From Cryomorphaceae bacterium (GTDB taxonomy: Bacteria > Bacteroidota > Bacteroidia > Flavobacteriales_D > Crocinitomicaceae): a DNA stretch of 35,290 nucleotides. The position numbers and the translations under genes were made by a program. The first letter of the stretch is position 1. Every line of letters begins with the position of its first letter. Below, in pieces: positions 25,807 through 33,805 of the stretch. The DNA is taken from contig JAJTGF010000005.1 in NCBI GenBank assembly GCA_021299335.1, forward strand, positions 1 through 35,290, given 5' to 3'. The notes beneath the pieces are model-generated. The model made no database searches, was not told the origin of the DNA, and was given only the letters and a program-made list of their open reading frames with translations.

Positions 25807-27747
25807 CTAAACAAGAATTTGAAAAACGACAAAAGCACTCAGATACGCCACTACACCCATGAACAGGAGTTGTAAAAGCGGCCATTTCCAGGTCTGCGTT
25901 TCGCGCTTGACCACCGCTAAGGTAGCCATGCACTGCATCGCAAAGACATAAAAAACGAGTAACGAAGCCCCAGTGGCTAAGCTGTAAGTGGGTTTGCCGC
26001 GTTCATTTTTTTCTTCTTTGAGTTTGTGCACAAGCCGTTTTTGTCCATCGGAATCTTCGCCAACTGCATAGATAGTTGCCAATGAACCCACGAATACTTC
26101 ACGTGCAGCAAAAGAACTGAGTAGTGCCACGCCAATTTTCCAGTCGTAGCCCAACGGGGCAATTGCGGGCTCCATCCATTTTCCGAAATGACCAATGTAA
26201 GACTGCGAAAGCAAAAGTGAGTTATCGAGCTCTTGCTTTTGAGTTTCATTGGCATTTTTAAAGGCTTGAGATTGGTGCAAGTCTTTAAGTGCTGCCGTTC
26301 TCGAAGATGGGCCGTATGTTGCCAAAGCCCAAAGCAGTATAGAAATAGCAACGATGATTTTACCGGCGTCGGTTATAAAAACCTTGACTTTTTCTAAGAC
26401 GGTATAACCGACATTAGACATGCGCGGGTTTTTGTAATCTGGCAATTCCATGACGTGGTAACCAGAGGTCCGATTTTTCACAAGAAATTGAAGGACCAAC
26501 GCCGTTCCGAGGGCAAAAAGAATGCCTAAGAGGTACAAACCAAAAAGCACGAGCCCTTGTAAGCTTATGATACCCCCAATGTAAGTTTTGGGAATCACTA
26601 CGCTAATGAGCAAAGTATAGACAGGAATGCGAGCCGAACAACTCATGAATGGCGCAACGAAAATGGTAATGAGTCGTTCTTTCCAGTCGGTGATGGTGCG
26701 TGCAGACATGATTCCGGGAATAGCACAAGCCACGCTAGACAGCAGAGGTACCACGCTTTTTCCATTGAGGCCAAATGGCCGCATGAGTCTGTCCATGATG
26801 AATACTACCCGAGATAGATAGCCGCTTTCTTCGAGCAGCGCAATAAAGAAAAAGAGAATGGCGATTTGCGGAACAAATACGAGCACGCCTCCTATACCCG
26901 GAATAAGGCCCTGGGCTATGAGTCGGGTCAAAACGCCTTCTGGCAAAACTTGCGAACACCAGTCACTTAGGCGTACAAATTGCCCATCGATGAAGTCCAT
27001 TGGGATGCTGGCAAAACTGAAGATAAATTGAAATATCGTCAACAAAATGAGCGAAAAAATCAGATAGCCGTAGATGCGGTGGGTCAGGATTTGATCGAGT
27101 CGTGTGGACTTATTTGGGGCGGGTGTGTTGCGTTGTTGGACCAAGCCCAAAGCGCGGATTTTTTCGAGGCGTTGGTTAGTGTTCAACGTTTGTGCCTGAT
27201 CGGATTGCAGCTGCTGTCTATCAAATGCTAAAAATGGAGCGCGCTCTTTCTTTTCAAGCGCGTCGAGTGCTGTAGTAATGCGTGTTTTACCAATGGATAC
27301 CCGTGCATTAGTCGTTACAATTTGCGCATCAGGAAAGCTTTGTTGCAGTAGCTCTAAATTGATTTGCAAGCCTTTTTGTTGGGCGCGATCCCACATATTT
27401 AGCACGAGTACAATCGGAAAACCGAGGTCGTAAAGTTGGCTAAAAAAAAGGAGGTTGCGCTCTAGGTTAGCGGCGTCTGCTACGTAGATAATGGCATCTG
27501 GGTAGTCGGGGTGGGCGCTGTCATTTAATACCTCTTTGACAACTTGTTCATCGAGTGAGCGGGCGAAAAAACTGTAGGTTCCGGGAAAATCGATGAGTTC
27601 ATGCTTCCCGTTGGGCGTTTGTATGCTACCCTGTTTTTTGTCTACGGTTACGCCAGGAAAGTTACCCACTTGTTGGCGCAGCCCAGTGAGCATGTTGAAA
27701 ACGGAGCTTTTGCCTGTGTTGGGATTACCGAATAGTGCGATTTTCAT
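25807..27747 (-). CDS. feoB: Ferrous iron transporter FeoB
   Basis: FeoB imports Fe2+ across the inner membrane and has its own GTPase domain. The protein has 646 residues. The G domain shows G1 GNPNTGKSS (7-15), the G2 Thr in GVTVD (32-36), G3 DFPGTYS (53-59) and G4 NMWD (117-120). The membrane part (about 230 to the end) contains the two gate regions, one with VVPLLSSVACAIPGIMSAR and the other with LLSSFAAREVFVGSLATIY. It is on the short side for FeoB because the linker after the G domain is brief. It follows feoA by 26 bases and is followed by the small Cys-containing gene and corA. Confidence 0.97.
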   Translation of the reverse strand: MKIALFGNPNTGKSSVFNMLTGLRQQVGNFPGVTVDKKQGSIQTPNGKHELIDFPGTYSFFARSLDEQVVKEVLNDSAHPDYPDAIIYVADAANLERNLLFFSQLYDLGFPIVLVLNMWDRAQQKGLQINLELLQQSFPDAQIVTTNARVSIGKTRITTALDALEKKERAPFLAFDRQQLQSDQAQTLNTNQRLEKIRALGLVQQRNTPAPNKSTRLDQILTHRIYGYLIFSLILLTIFQFIFSFASIPMDFIDGQFVRLSDWCSQVLPEGVLTRLIAQGLIPGIGGVLVFVPQIAILFFFIALLEESGYLSRVVFIMDRLMRPFGLNGKSVVPLLSSVACAIPGIMSARTITDWKERLITIFVAPFMSCSARIPVYTLLISVVIPKTYIGGIISLQGLVLFGLYLLGILFALGTALVLQFLVKNRTSGYHVMELPDYKNPRMSNVGYTVLEKVKVFITDAGKIIVAISILLWALATYGPSSRTAALKDLHQSQAFKNANETQKQELDNSLLLSQSYIGHFGKWMEPAIAPLGYDWKIGVALLSSFAAREVFVGSLATIYAVGEDSDGQKRLVHKLKEEKNERGKPTYSLATGASLLVFYVFAMQCMATLAVVKRETQTWKWPLLQLLFMGVVAYLSAFVVFQILV

Positions 27748-27773
27748 GACTTACAAAGCTATGGAAAATTGCC

Positions 27774-28001
27774 TTAAGCCATTTGAACTTCTACCTGCAT
27801 AGCCTCTTCTTTGCGCATAGAAATGACGTTTCCATTGATTTCGTAGGCAATAGGATCTCCGAATGGCGCTTTGAAAATCGCTTTGATTTTTTGCCCTTTG
27901 GTCAGGCCCATTTCACTGAGCTTGGGAGCAATAGCGTCGTTGGAAATTGCGGCAATCTCGACGAGCTCATTTAATGAAATAGCATCTAACGTTTGGGACA
28001 T
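27774..28001 (-). CDS. feoA: FeoA-family protein
   Basis: This 75-residue SH3-like protein supports FeoB, probably by binding it in the cytoplasm. The sequence shows KLSEMGLTKGQKIKAIFKAPFGDPIAYEI, interrupted here only by quoting limits: the KLSEMGL and PFGDP blocks are the family marks. I start it at 28001 (MSQTLDAISL), three bases after a TACTTTTG promoter-like box; an earlier start at 28019 would sit upstream of that box. It is the first gene of the feoA-feoB-small protein-corA group. Confidence 0.93.
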   Translation of the reverse strand: MSQTLDAISLNELVEIAAISNDAIAPKLSEMGLTKGQKIKAIFKAPFGDPIAYEINGNVISMRKEEAMQVEVQMA

Positions 28002-28004
28002 ATG

Positions 28005-28012
28005 CAAAAGTA
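28005..28012 (-). promoter_or_regulatory. Candidate promoter (-7 box) of the feo operon
   Basis: The minus strand reads TACTTTTG, matching TAnnTTTG, and ends three bases before the feoA ATG. No good -33 TTTG is present at the expected distance; instead an inverted repeat (28032-28050) lies there. Such a layout would suit a regulated promoter. Confidence 0.5.
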
Positions 28013-28031
28013 ACATCATTTAAAGAGAGTG

Positions 28032-28050
28032 ACCATACCTTTTTTATGGT
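28032..28050. repeat. Inverted repeat upstream of feoA
   Basis: ACCATA (28032-28037) and TATGGT (28045-28050) are inverted around a seven-base CCTTTTT centre. It covers the -33 area of the candidate feoA promoter and also lies 26 bases past the lysC stop. It could be an operator or a weak lysC terminator; there is no T tract after it on the minus strand. Confidence 0.35.
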
Positions 28051-28075
28051 ATTTTGAATCAATCTAAATAAAATG

Positions 28076-29347
28076 CTAGTGGGTTTGCAATACCAATCGG
28101 GCTGTGGTTCTTGTTTTTTGTAAGACCAAACACGTTTTGTTGGCGCTCATTTCAGCAAGAATGGCATCGTTGTAATGACGTATGGTGACTAGCTCGAGAT
28201 TTTCGTTGTAGCGGATATGATACTTTGCGCCAAGCAAGGCTTTTGCATTGTCGACGTCTATTTGATGATGATCGATCAGAACTGAAAAATTGAGCGCTGA
28301 ATTTTGCATCAGGTTGATGTTCGCTTTCATGCTGGCCAATGCCGCAAAAATCTCGGCAAGTTGTTTTTCAGCGATGAAAGAAAAATCCTTGGTGCTAAAC
28401 GTGACCAATACTTGCTTGAACTTTACAATATAAGATGGGATGTGGTGGTCTCGGTCAGCGTTTGCCGAAATGGTTGTTCCGGGTGCTTCGGGATCGATGA
28501 AAGAGCGCACATAAAGCGCAATGTTCTTTTGTTGCAGGGGCTGTACGGTTTTCGGATGGATGACGCTTGCGCCGTAATACGATAATTCAATGGCTTCCTT
28601 GAACGAAATTTGAGAAAGTAATTGGGTTTGCTCAAAGTACTTAGGATCTGCATTGAGCATACCGGGAACATCTTTCCAGATGGTTACGCTTTCGGCCTCG
28701 CAGCAATAAGCGAGAATGCCCGCCGTGTAGTCAGACCCTTCTCTGCCGAGTGTTGTCGTGAAACCTTCGGCGGTGTGCCCGATGAATCCTTGTGTAACGG
28801 CGATGTCAACTTCTTTGAGCAAAGGCAAGATGTGCTGCTTGCAAAGTTCGTTTGTTTTGTCCCAGTCTACTTGTGCTTGCTGGTAATTGTTGTCGGTTCT
28901 GATGAGTGTTTTGGCATCGAGCCAAGCACTACTGAAGCGTTGGTCCTTGAGGAAGGCCGCTAGAATTTTACTGGAAATGAGCTCTCCGTATGCTACAAGT
29001 TGGTCGTATTGGAAAGAGCGGTTGTCGGCCAGTGGCTTGACAAACAGTTGCGATAGGTGCTCAAAAATATCTTCGAGTTCTTGGTAAATATGGAAGTGCT
29101 TTTCTGCAAACAAACCAGCAGCGATATCGTAGTGATAAGCTTTGAGTTCGTCCAGAAGACCAGCATAAATGCGGTAGTCTTGCGCATACAATGCACTCAC
29201 GAGCTCTTCGAGTTTGTTGGTGGTTTTACCCATTGCAGATACCACCACCAATAGTTTTTGGTTCGGATAACGGGCTAAAATGGCACTTACATTTTTGACA
29301 GCAGCGGCGTCTTTGACGGAGGCACCTCCAAATTTAAAAACCTTCAT
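28076..29347 (-). CDS. lysC: Aspartate kinase
   Basis: Aspartate kinase phosphorylates L-aspartate, the first step towards lysine, diaminopimelate, threonine and methionine. The 423-residue protein is monofunctional, with no homoserine dehydrogenase domain. The N-terminal MKVFKFGGASVKD holds the Lys-Phe-Gly-Gly phosphate loop, and FTTLGREGSDYTAGILAY and YYGASVIHPKTVQPL are family marks. The last 120 residues should form ACT domains for allosteric control, but they are divergent and I cannot say which end product is sensed. It starts one base after gpsA, so the two form an operon. It supplies the DAP that MurE uses. Confidence 0.94.
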   Translation of the reverse strand: MKVFKFGGASVKDAAAVKNVSAILARYPNQKLLVVVSAMGKTTNKLEELVSALYAQDYRIYAGLLDELKAYHYDIAAGLFAEKHFHIYQELEDIFEHLSQLFVKPLADNRSFQYDQLVAYGELISSKILAAFLKDQRFSSAWLDAKTLIRTDNNYQQAQVDWDKTNELCKQHILPLLKEVDIAVTQGFIGHTAEGFTTTLGREGSDYTAGILAYCCEAESVTIWKDVPGMLNADPKYFEQTQLLSQISFKEAIELSYYGASVIHPKTVQPLQQKNIALYVRSFIDPEAPGTTISANADRDHHIPSYIVKFKQVLVTFSTKDFSFIAEKQLAEIFAALASMKANINLMQNSALNFSVLIDHHQIDVDNAKALLGAKYHIRYNENLELVTIRHYNDAILAEMSANKTCLVLQKTRTTARLVLQTH

Positions 29348-29348
29348 A

Positions 29349-30347
29349 TTAGGCGAGTTTTTCAGCTAAAAGTTTCATTTCTACGGCGGGCGCAATTTTT
29401 TCGTAAATGATATGATAAACCGCCGTCAGGATGGGCATTTCTACCTCAAATTTTTGATTGATTTCATAGAGGCTCTTGGTGGCATAATACCCTTCTGCAA
29501 TCATGTTCATTTCTAAGTGTGCACTTTTCACTGAATACCCTTTGCCAATCATGAAGCCAAAAGTGCGGTTGCGCGAAAAGTTGGAATATGCCGTCACGAG
29601 TAAGTCTCCGAGGTAGGCACTTGTTTTGGTATCGCGGTGTACCGGATGCAGTACATCGATAAAACGCTCAATTTCTTGAATGGCGTTGGAGACCAATACG
29701 GCTTGGAAGTTATCGCCATAGCCAAGTCCATGACAAATTCCGGCAGCAAGTGCATACACATTTTTAAGCACCGCTGAGAATTCTGTACCAAAGAGGTCGT
29801 CGCTGGTGGTTGTTTTGATGTAGCGACAGCTTAGCGCTTGGGCCATTTGTTGGGCAAAATTGGTTTGAGGGCAGGCCAAAGTGAGATAGGAAAGTCTTTC
29901 CATAGCAACTTCTTCTGCATGACAGGGCCCAGAAATGATCCCGATGTGGTCGTAGGGAACGCCGAAACTTTTGTGAATAAAGCGAGCTGGGATGGCATTG
30001 TAAGACGGCACAATGCCCTTCACCGCAGAAAAAACAACTTTATTGGCAAAATGACTTTCGCCGATACCATTGAATGCTTCTTCTAAAAATGCAGCTGGCG
30101 TCGCAATGATGACCCAATCTGCTGAGGCTAGCGTTTTTTGTAAGTTAGAACTTAAGACCAACTGTTGGGTGTCAAAAGAAACGGATTGGAGGTATTTAGG
30201 ATTGTGACCAAACTGATGAATATGAGAAATAGCTTCATCGCTGCGCATCCACCAATGGACCTTTGTGCAGTTATTACATAGGATCTTGACCAAAGCTGTG
30301 GCCCAACTTCCGCCGCCGATAACCGCAATATGTTGTGGTGTTTCCAT
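29349..30347 (-). CDS. gpsA: Glycerol-3-phosphate dehydrogenase (NAD(P)+)
   Basis: GpsA reduces dihydroxyacetone phosphate to sn-glycerol-3-phosphate, the backbone for phospholipids. The 332-residue cytoplasmic enzyme has the dinucleotide-binding loop IAVIGGGSWATALVKIL near residues 8-24 (usually GAGSWGTAL, here with Gly and Ala replacements), IISGPCHAEEV, and the catalytic Lys in TEFSAVLKNVYALAAGI, followed by GLGYGDNFQA. The C-terminal half ends EVEMPILTAVYHIIYEK, as in the family. A perfect TAACTTTG box lies four bases before its ATG. Confidence 0.96.
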   Translation of the reverse strand: METPQHIAVIGGGSWATALVKILCNNCTKVHWWMRSDEAISHIHQFGHNPKYLQSVSFDTQQLVLSSNLQKTLASADWVIIATPAAFLEEAFNGIGESHFANKVVFSAVKGIVPSYNAIPARFIHKSFGVPYDHIGIISGPCHAEEVAMERLSYLTLACPQTNFAQQMAQALSCRYIKTTTSDDLFGTEFSAVLKNVYALAAGICHGLGYGDNFQAVLVSNAIQEIERFIDVLHPVHRDTKTSAYLGDLLVTAYSNFSRNRTFGFMIGKGYSVKSAHLEMNMIAEGYYATKSLYEINQKFEVEMPILTAVYHIIYEKIAPAVEMKLLAEKLA

Positions 30348-30351
30348 TTGA

Positions 30352-30359
30352 CAAAGTTA
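30352..30359 (-). promoter_or_regulatory. Candidate promoter (-7 box) of gpsA-lysC
   Basis: The minus strand reads TAACTTTG, an exact TAnnTTTG match, ending four bases before the gpsA ATG at 30347. A clear -33 TTTG is missing. The site lies in the 58-base space shared with the divergent AIM24-like gene. Confidence 0.55.
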
Positions 30360-30405
30360 AACAATCCTCGGCAACTACTTTGTTGCTAATTTTACAAGAA
30401 AAAAC

Positions 30406-31194
30406 ATGCGCAATAATCACGAAATCGACTACTTCATCAAAGGGGAAGAAATGCAGCTTATTGAAATTGAGCTCGATCCCCAAGAAACGGCAATTGCCGA
30501 AGCTGGCGCGTTTATGTACATGGATCAGTCCATCGAAATGCAAACTATTTTCGGAGACGGCACACCGCAATCGGGCTTCATGGGCAAATTATTCAGTGCT
30601 GGTAAACGTCTGCTTACCGGCGAGAGTTTATTCATGACCGCATTTACGAATCAAGGTTTTGGCAAAGCCAGAGTCGCCTTTGCGGCTCCGTATCCCGGTA
30701 AAATCATCGCTTTTGACTTATTGCAACACAACGGCAAAATTGTTTGTCAGAAAGATGCGTTTTTGGTGGCAGCAAAAGGTGTAAGTGTCGGAATAGAGTT
30801 CCAAAGAAAGTTAGGTACAGGATTGTTTGGTGGCGAAGGATTCATTATGCAAAAATTAGAAGGCGATGGCCTGGCATTTTGCCACGCAGGCGGCTACATT
30901 ACCGAAAGAACTTTACAACCCGGAGAACTCTTGAGAGTCGATACCGGTTGTATTGTTGCCTACACCCAAGACATCGACTACGATATCCAATTTGTGGGCG
31001 GGATCAAAAACACCATTTTTGGTGGCGAGGGATTGTTTTTTGCCACCCTCAAAGGTCCTGGAAAAGTTTGGTTACAGAGTTTGCCGATTTCACGCTTGGC
31101 AGCTCGGGTTTTGGCCTATGGCACAACTACTCGTAAAGAAGAGGGCAGTATTTTAGGCGGTCTAGGAAACCTATTAGACGGCGATGGCCGCTAG
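30406..31194 (+). CDS. AIM24/TIGR00266-family protein
   Basis: This 262-residue protein is of the AIM24 (TIGR00266) type, all-beta proteins of unknown biochemical role. The visible hallmarks are GAFMYMDQSIEMQTIFGDG near residues 33-51, GKLFSAGKRLLTGESLFMTAFTN over about 62-84, FHAGG-like FCHAGGYITER and LRVDTGCIVAY, then GGIKNTIFGGEGLFFATLKGPG near the end. It is glycine rich, and the C-terminus GSILGGLGNLL is hydrophobic. It is divergent from gpsA. Its stop codon shares the CTAG tetramer with the stop of cvfB, so there is no room for a separate terminator. Confidence 0.9.
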   Translation: MRNNHEIDYFIKGEEMQLIEIELDPQETAIAEAGAFMYMDQSIEMQTIFGDGTPQSGFMGKLFSAGKRLLTGESLFMTAFTNQGFGKARVAFAAPYPGKIIAFDLLQHNGKIVCQKDAFLVAAKGVSVGIEFQRKLGTGLFGGEGFIMQKLEGDGLAFCHAGGYITERTLQPGELLRVDTGCIVAYTQDIDYDIQFVGGIKNTIFGGEGLFFATLKGPGKVWLQSLPISRLAARVLAYGTTTRKEEGSILGGLGNLLDGDGR

Positions 31195-32036
31195 TTTGTT
31201 CTCGGGTTATTGAGCGAGCGAATGCCGTCGGACTCTAGGGCGATACGACGGTGTTTGTAGAGTTTGCCGATCGCTTGCTTAAAAGTTTTCTTACTGAGGC
31301 CAAGAACGCTGCGTACTTCGTCTGGGTCGCTCTTATCCGTGAGGGCTAAGAAACCATCGTGCTGTGATAAGGTATCCAAGATTTTTTGTTCTGCTGCATC
31401 GTATCTGCTGTCATTGGGAACTTCCAAACGGATGTCAAGTTTGCCGTCTTCTCTCACTTTTGCGACATACCCTTTGCATACTTGCTCAGTTTCGAGCACT
31501 TGATTCTGGTGGTCTTTGAAAATAAGGCCTTCGTAGCGCATATTGACAATCACGTTGCGGCCTAGTTTTCCTTCTTCGCAGACCAATAATTCAACTTCTT
31601 GTCCTTCCAAACTCAGGTCTTTGCACGGCGTGAGTACTTTTTTGACTTTCATGCTGCCAAATAAGCGGTCGGTTTCGTAATCGTAGAGCAGCGTGAATAA
31701 ATGCCGATCCCCAATTTCTAGGCGTTGGCGTTGTTCGGCAAAAGGCACAAACAAATCTTTGTCGAGCCCCCAGTCTACAAATGCGCCATACGGATTCACC
31801 TGCACCACATCGAGGTAGGCGCAGTCGCCCAATAGAATGTATGGTTTCTCGGTGACTGCAACAAGACGCTCAGAGGAGTCTTTCATGATGAAAACCGCTA
31901 CTTCTGTCCCTTCTTCCATGTCTGGAGTAAGGTATTTGTTGGGTAACAAGACTTCGTTCTCTTGCAGATCGATCAGATAAGCTCCAGGAGGTGCAAAACG
32001 CTTGATGGTAAGTTGATTGATTTTTCCGAGTTGCAT
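31191..32036 (-). CDS. cvfB: S1-domain RNA-binding protein CvfB
   Basis: This 281-residue protein belongs to the CvfB/YitL family: several S1-like OB folds followed by a winged helix. The first S1-like parts cover about residues 1-130, with VVQVNPYGAFVDWGLDKDLF as a clear S1 signature. A third fold lies at 135-210. The C-terminal winged helix is at about 220-275 (DPDEVRSVLGLSKKTFKQAI). CvfB binds RNA and affects virulence-gene expression in Staphylococcus; its role here is unknown. It follows the broken secreted-protein gene by 11 bases and overlaps the AIM24-like gene tail-to-tail by four bases. Confidence 0.92.
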   Translation of the reverse strand: MQLGKINQLTIKRFAPPGAYLIDLQENEVLLPNKYLTPDMEEGTEVAVFIMKDSSERLVAVTEKPYILLGDCAYLDVVQVNPYGAFVDWGLDKDLFVPFAEQRQRLEIGDRHLFTLLYDYETDRLFGSMKVKKVLTPCKDLSLEGQEVELLVCEEGKLGRNVIVNMRYEGLIFKDHQNQVLETEQVCKGYVAKVREDGKLDIRLEVPNDSRYDAAEQKILDTLSQHDGFLALTDKSDPDEVRSVLGLSKKTFKQAIGKLYKHRRIALESDGIRSLNNPRTN

Positions 32037-32047
32037 GGGTGCTTTGC

Positions 32048-32226
32048 TTAGTAAGATTCTGGATTACTTGATTTTCTGAAGATTTTGAAACGCTTGCGTT
32101 GCTTTTTATTTGGGTTCAGTTCTGCTGCAGTATCTTCCGGAGCGGGAAGAGCGGCCTGATGCGCACCGTTGGCAGGGTTGTCTGCATCCGTAGGATTCAT
32201 CCAGTCTGCGCGCATCCTGTTTTTTT
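32048..32226 (-). CDS. C-terminal part of the secreted protein, in the -1 frame
   Basis: An open frame continues 57 codons beyond the premature stop of the preceding gene if one base is re-read within the A7 run at 32226-32220. The resulting tail reads NRMRADWMNPTDADNPANG at its start and becomes basic near the end (NPNKKQRKRFKIF), closing at 32048, 11 bases before cvfB. The free-standing version would need a GTG at 32230 and has no ribosome-binding site. Its composition and fit to the operon spacing make it more likely the true end of the upstream protein (about 351 residues in all) than a separate gene. Confidence 0.55.
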
Positions 32227-33102
32227 CCACTTTTCAGATTTTTGGTTGAGTGCATAATAAAACCTTTCGCCAATATCTTCTGGGTTGGTGGCAATGACGT
32301 CGGCTTCTAAATTCCACAATTCGCGGTCGTAGTCGTAGACATAGGCGTCATAGGACATATCTGGAAAATAATAAGATGCCACCCCTTCTAAAGCCGGCGA
32401 TTCGGGCGAAAGGTGATCAAATACGATTCGGGCGCGTTTGGGTTCGAATTCCAAAGACATACTTGCCATGTTAGCATATTCAAAAACGACGCGTTTTTTC
32501 AATGATTTCGGATCTTTGAAAACAGGGCTGCCAAATTTGGCATTTTGACCCGAAAAACTCAAGACATCGAGGATCTTGAAATTACTCATGGTGGTCCCGC
32601 CGTCGTAGCCAAAAAGGAGGTATTGGGTTTTACCTTGAAAAGAAAAGTCGATGATTTTGTAATAAACAGCACCGTACCAATTTTTTTGATCGATGGTGTT
32701 TTCTGGTTTTGGACTATAAGGGTCAAGAACATCGGTTAGTTCGAGTACCAAAATGCGGTCGCGACCTTCTTCGCGGTGCAATACAAAACCACCGTAGGTA
32801 TAGGAAAGATCTGAAAGTTCGACATTCCAGGTCAGTAAGCGCACCGATTCATCGGAGCTGCGGAGGTCTGCAATTTTTAAAGATTGAAGCGGGTAGTCAA
32901 AAAAATCCTTGCTGCGAACGAGTTCGGCCATTGCTTTTTTGAATTCGGCGTGAAGAGAGAGGCTTTTGCTGTCGTCGGTGCTCGAGCGCAAGTCGGTCAG
33001 GAGCTGCGAGGCGACTTGCTCTTTTTGGGCAAGCCCTTGTGCGCGACTATCGACGGACAAAAGCAACAATATAAAAAGGAGCAAAGCAAAGGGGCGCTTC
33101 AT
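32197..33102 (-). CDS. Secreted/periplasmic protein of unknown function, probably frameshifted near its end
   Basis: The 301-residue frame has a signal peptide (MKRPFALLLFILLLLSVDSRAQ). The rest is a mixed alpha/beta protein with FDYPLQSLKIADLRSSDESVR and on, VRLLTWNVELSDLSYTYGGF, WYGAVYYKIIDF and YLLFGYDGGTTMSNFKILDV. I have seen similar secreted proteins in Bacteroidota but know no function. The last seven residues (TGCAQTG) look unnatural: they follow a run of seven A, and the -1 frame after that run stays open for another 57 codons. A single-base loss, a sequencing error or slippage would explain it. It sits between rpe and cvfB on the same strand. Confidence 0.75.
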   Translation of the reverse strand: MKRPFALLLFILLLLSVDSRAQGLAQKEQVASQLLTDLRSSTDDSKSLSLHAEFKKAMAELVRSKDFFDYPLQSLKIADLRSSDESVRLLTWNVELSDLSYTYGGFVLHREEGRDRILVLELTDVLDPYSPKPENTIDQKNWYGAVYYKIIDFSFQGKTQYLLFGYDGGTTMSNFKILDVLSFSGQNAKFGSPVFKDPKSLKKRVVFEYANMASMSLEFEPKRARIVFDHLSPESPALEGVASYYFPDMSYDAYVYDYDRELWNLEADVIATNPEDIGERFYYALNQKSEKWKKTGCAQTG

Positions 33103-33140
33103 GTGGCGTTTAACGTCGAAAGGGAGGTTTGGTTACGTAT

Positions 33141-33785
33141 TTACAAGCTTTTTAAAGCTGCAATGGTAGCCACAGGATCTGCCGCACCAAAAACGAAGCT
33201 CCCGGCCACTAAAGCATCGGCACCCGCATCGGCAAGTTGTGCCCCAGTTTCAAGATTGACTCCACCATCTACTTCGATCAAAAAATGCGCATTTAACTGC
33301 GTGCGCAGAGCCTTGAGTCTGGCTACTTTATCGTTGGCGGCAGCTATAAATTTTTGACCTCCAAAGCCTGGATTTACGCTCATGATGAGCACTAAATCGA
33401 GCAGAGGTGCAATCTCGCTCAATACCTCGATTGATGTGTGCGGATTGAGGGCAACTCCTGCCTTCATGCCGAGTTCTTGAATCCGACTAATGGTGCGGTG
33501 GAGGTGTGTGCAGGCTTCGTAATGAACGGTGAGGATATCTGCACCTGCCTTTTTAAAATCTTCTAGGTATGCATCGGGATTGGCAATCATGAGGTGCACG
33601 TCTAGGGTTTTGTTGGTATGCTTGCGAATCGCTTGCAAAACTGGAAATCCAAAGGAAATATTCGGAACAAACACGCCGTCCATGACATCGATGTGCAACC
33701 AGTCTGCCGAAGAATGATGGAGCATGAGGGTGTCGCGTTCAATGTTGCCGAAGTCGCAAGAAAGCACAGATGGAGAAACAAGCAT
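33141..33785 (-). CDS. rpe: Ribulose-phosphate 3-epimerase
   Basis: Rpe interconverts ribulose-5-phosphate and xylulose-5-phosphate in the pentose phosphate pathway. This 214-residue TIM barrel shows VSPSVLSCDFGNI at the start, then LHIDVMDGVFVPNISFG with the catalytic His/Asp, HLMIANPDAYLEDF, the metal and phosphate region MSVNPGFGGQKFI, EVDGGVNLETG, and the C-terminal AGADALVAGSFVFG. I start at the ATG 33785; an in-frame TTG at 33791 is unlikely. It follows the L,D-transpeptidase gene by 20 bases on the same strand. Confidence 0.97.
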   Translation of the reverse strand: MLVSPSVLSCDFGNIERDTLMLHHSSADWLHIDVMDGVFVPNISFGFPVLQAIRKHTNKTLDVHLMIANPDAYLEDFKKAGADILTVHYEACTHLHRTISRIQELGMKAGVALNPHTSIEVLSEIAPLLDLVLIMSVNPGFGGQKFIAAANDKVARLKALRTQLNAHFLIEVDGGVNLETGAQLADAGADALVAGSFVFGAADPVATIAALKSL

Positions 33786-33805
33786 GGTCAAAATTTTAGG
33801 TAAAA

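Noticed and set aside
32106-32294. Third-frame reading across the A7 region
   Set aside because: Its translation is rich in Cys, Arg and Ser without pattern and does not extend the secreted protein sensibly; the -1 frame does.
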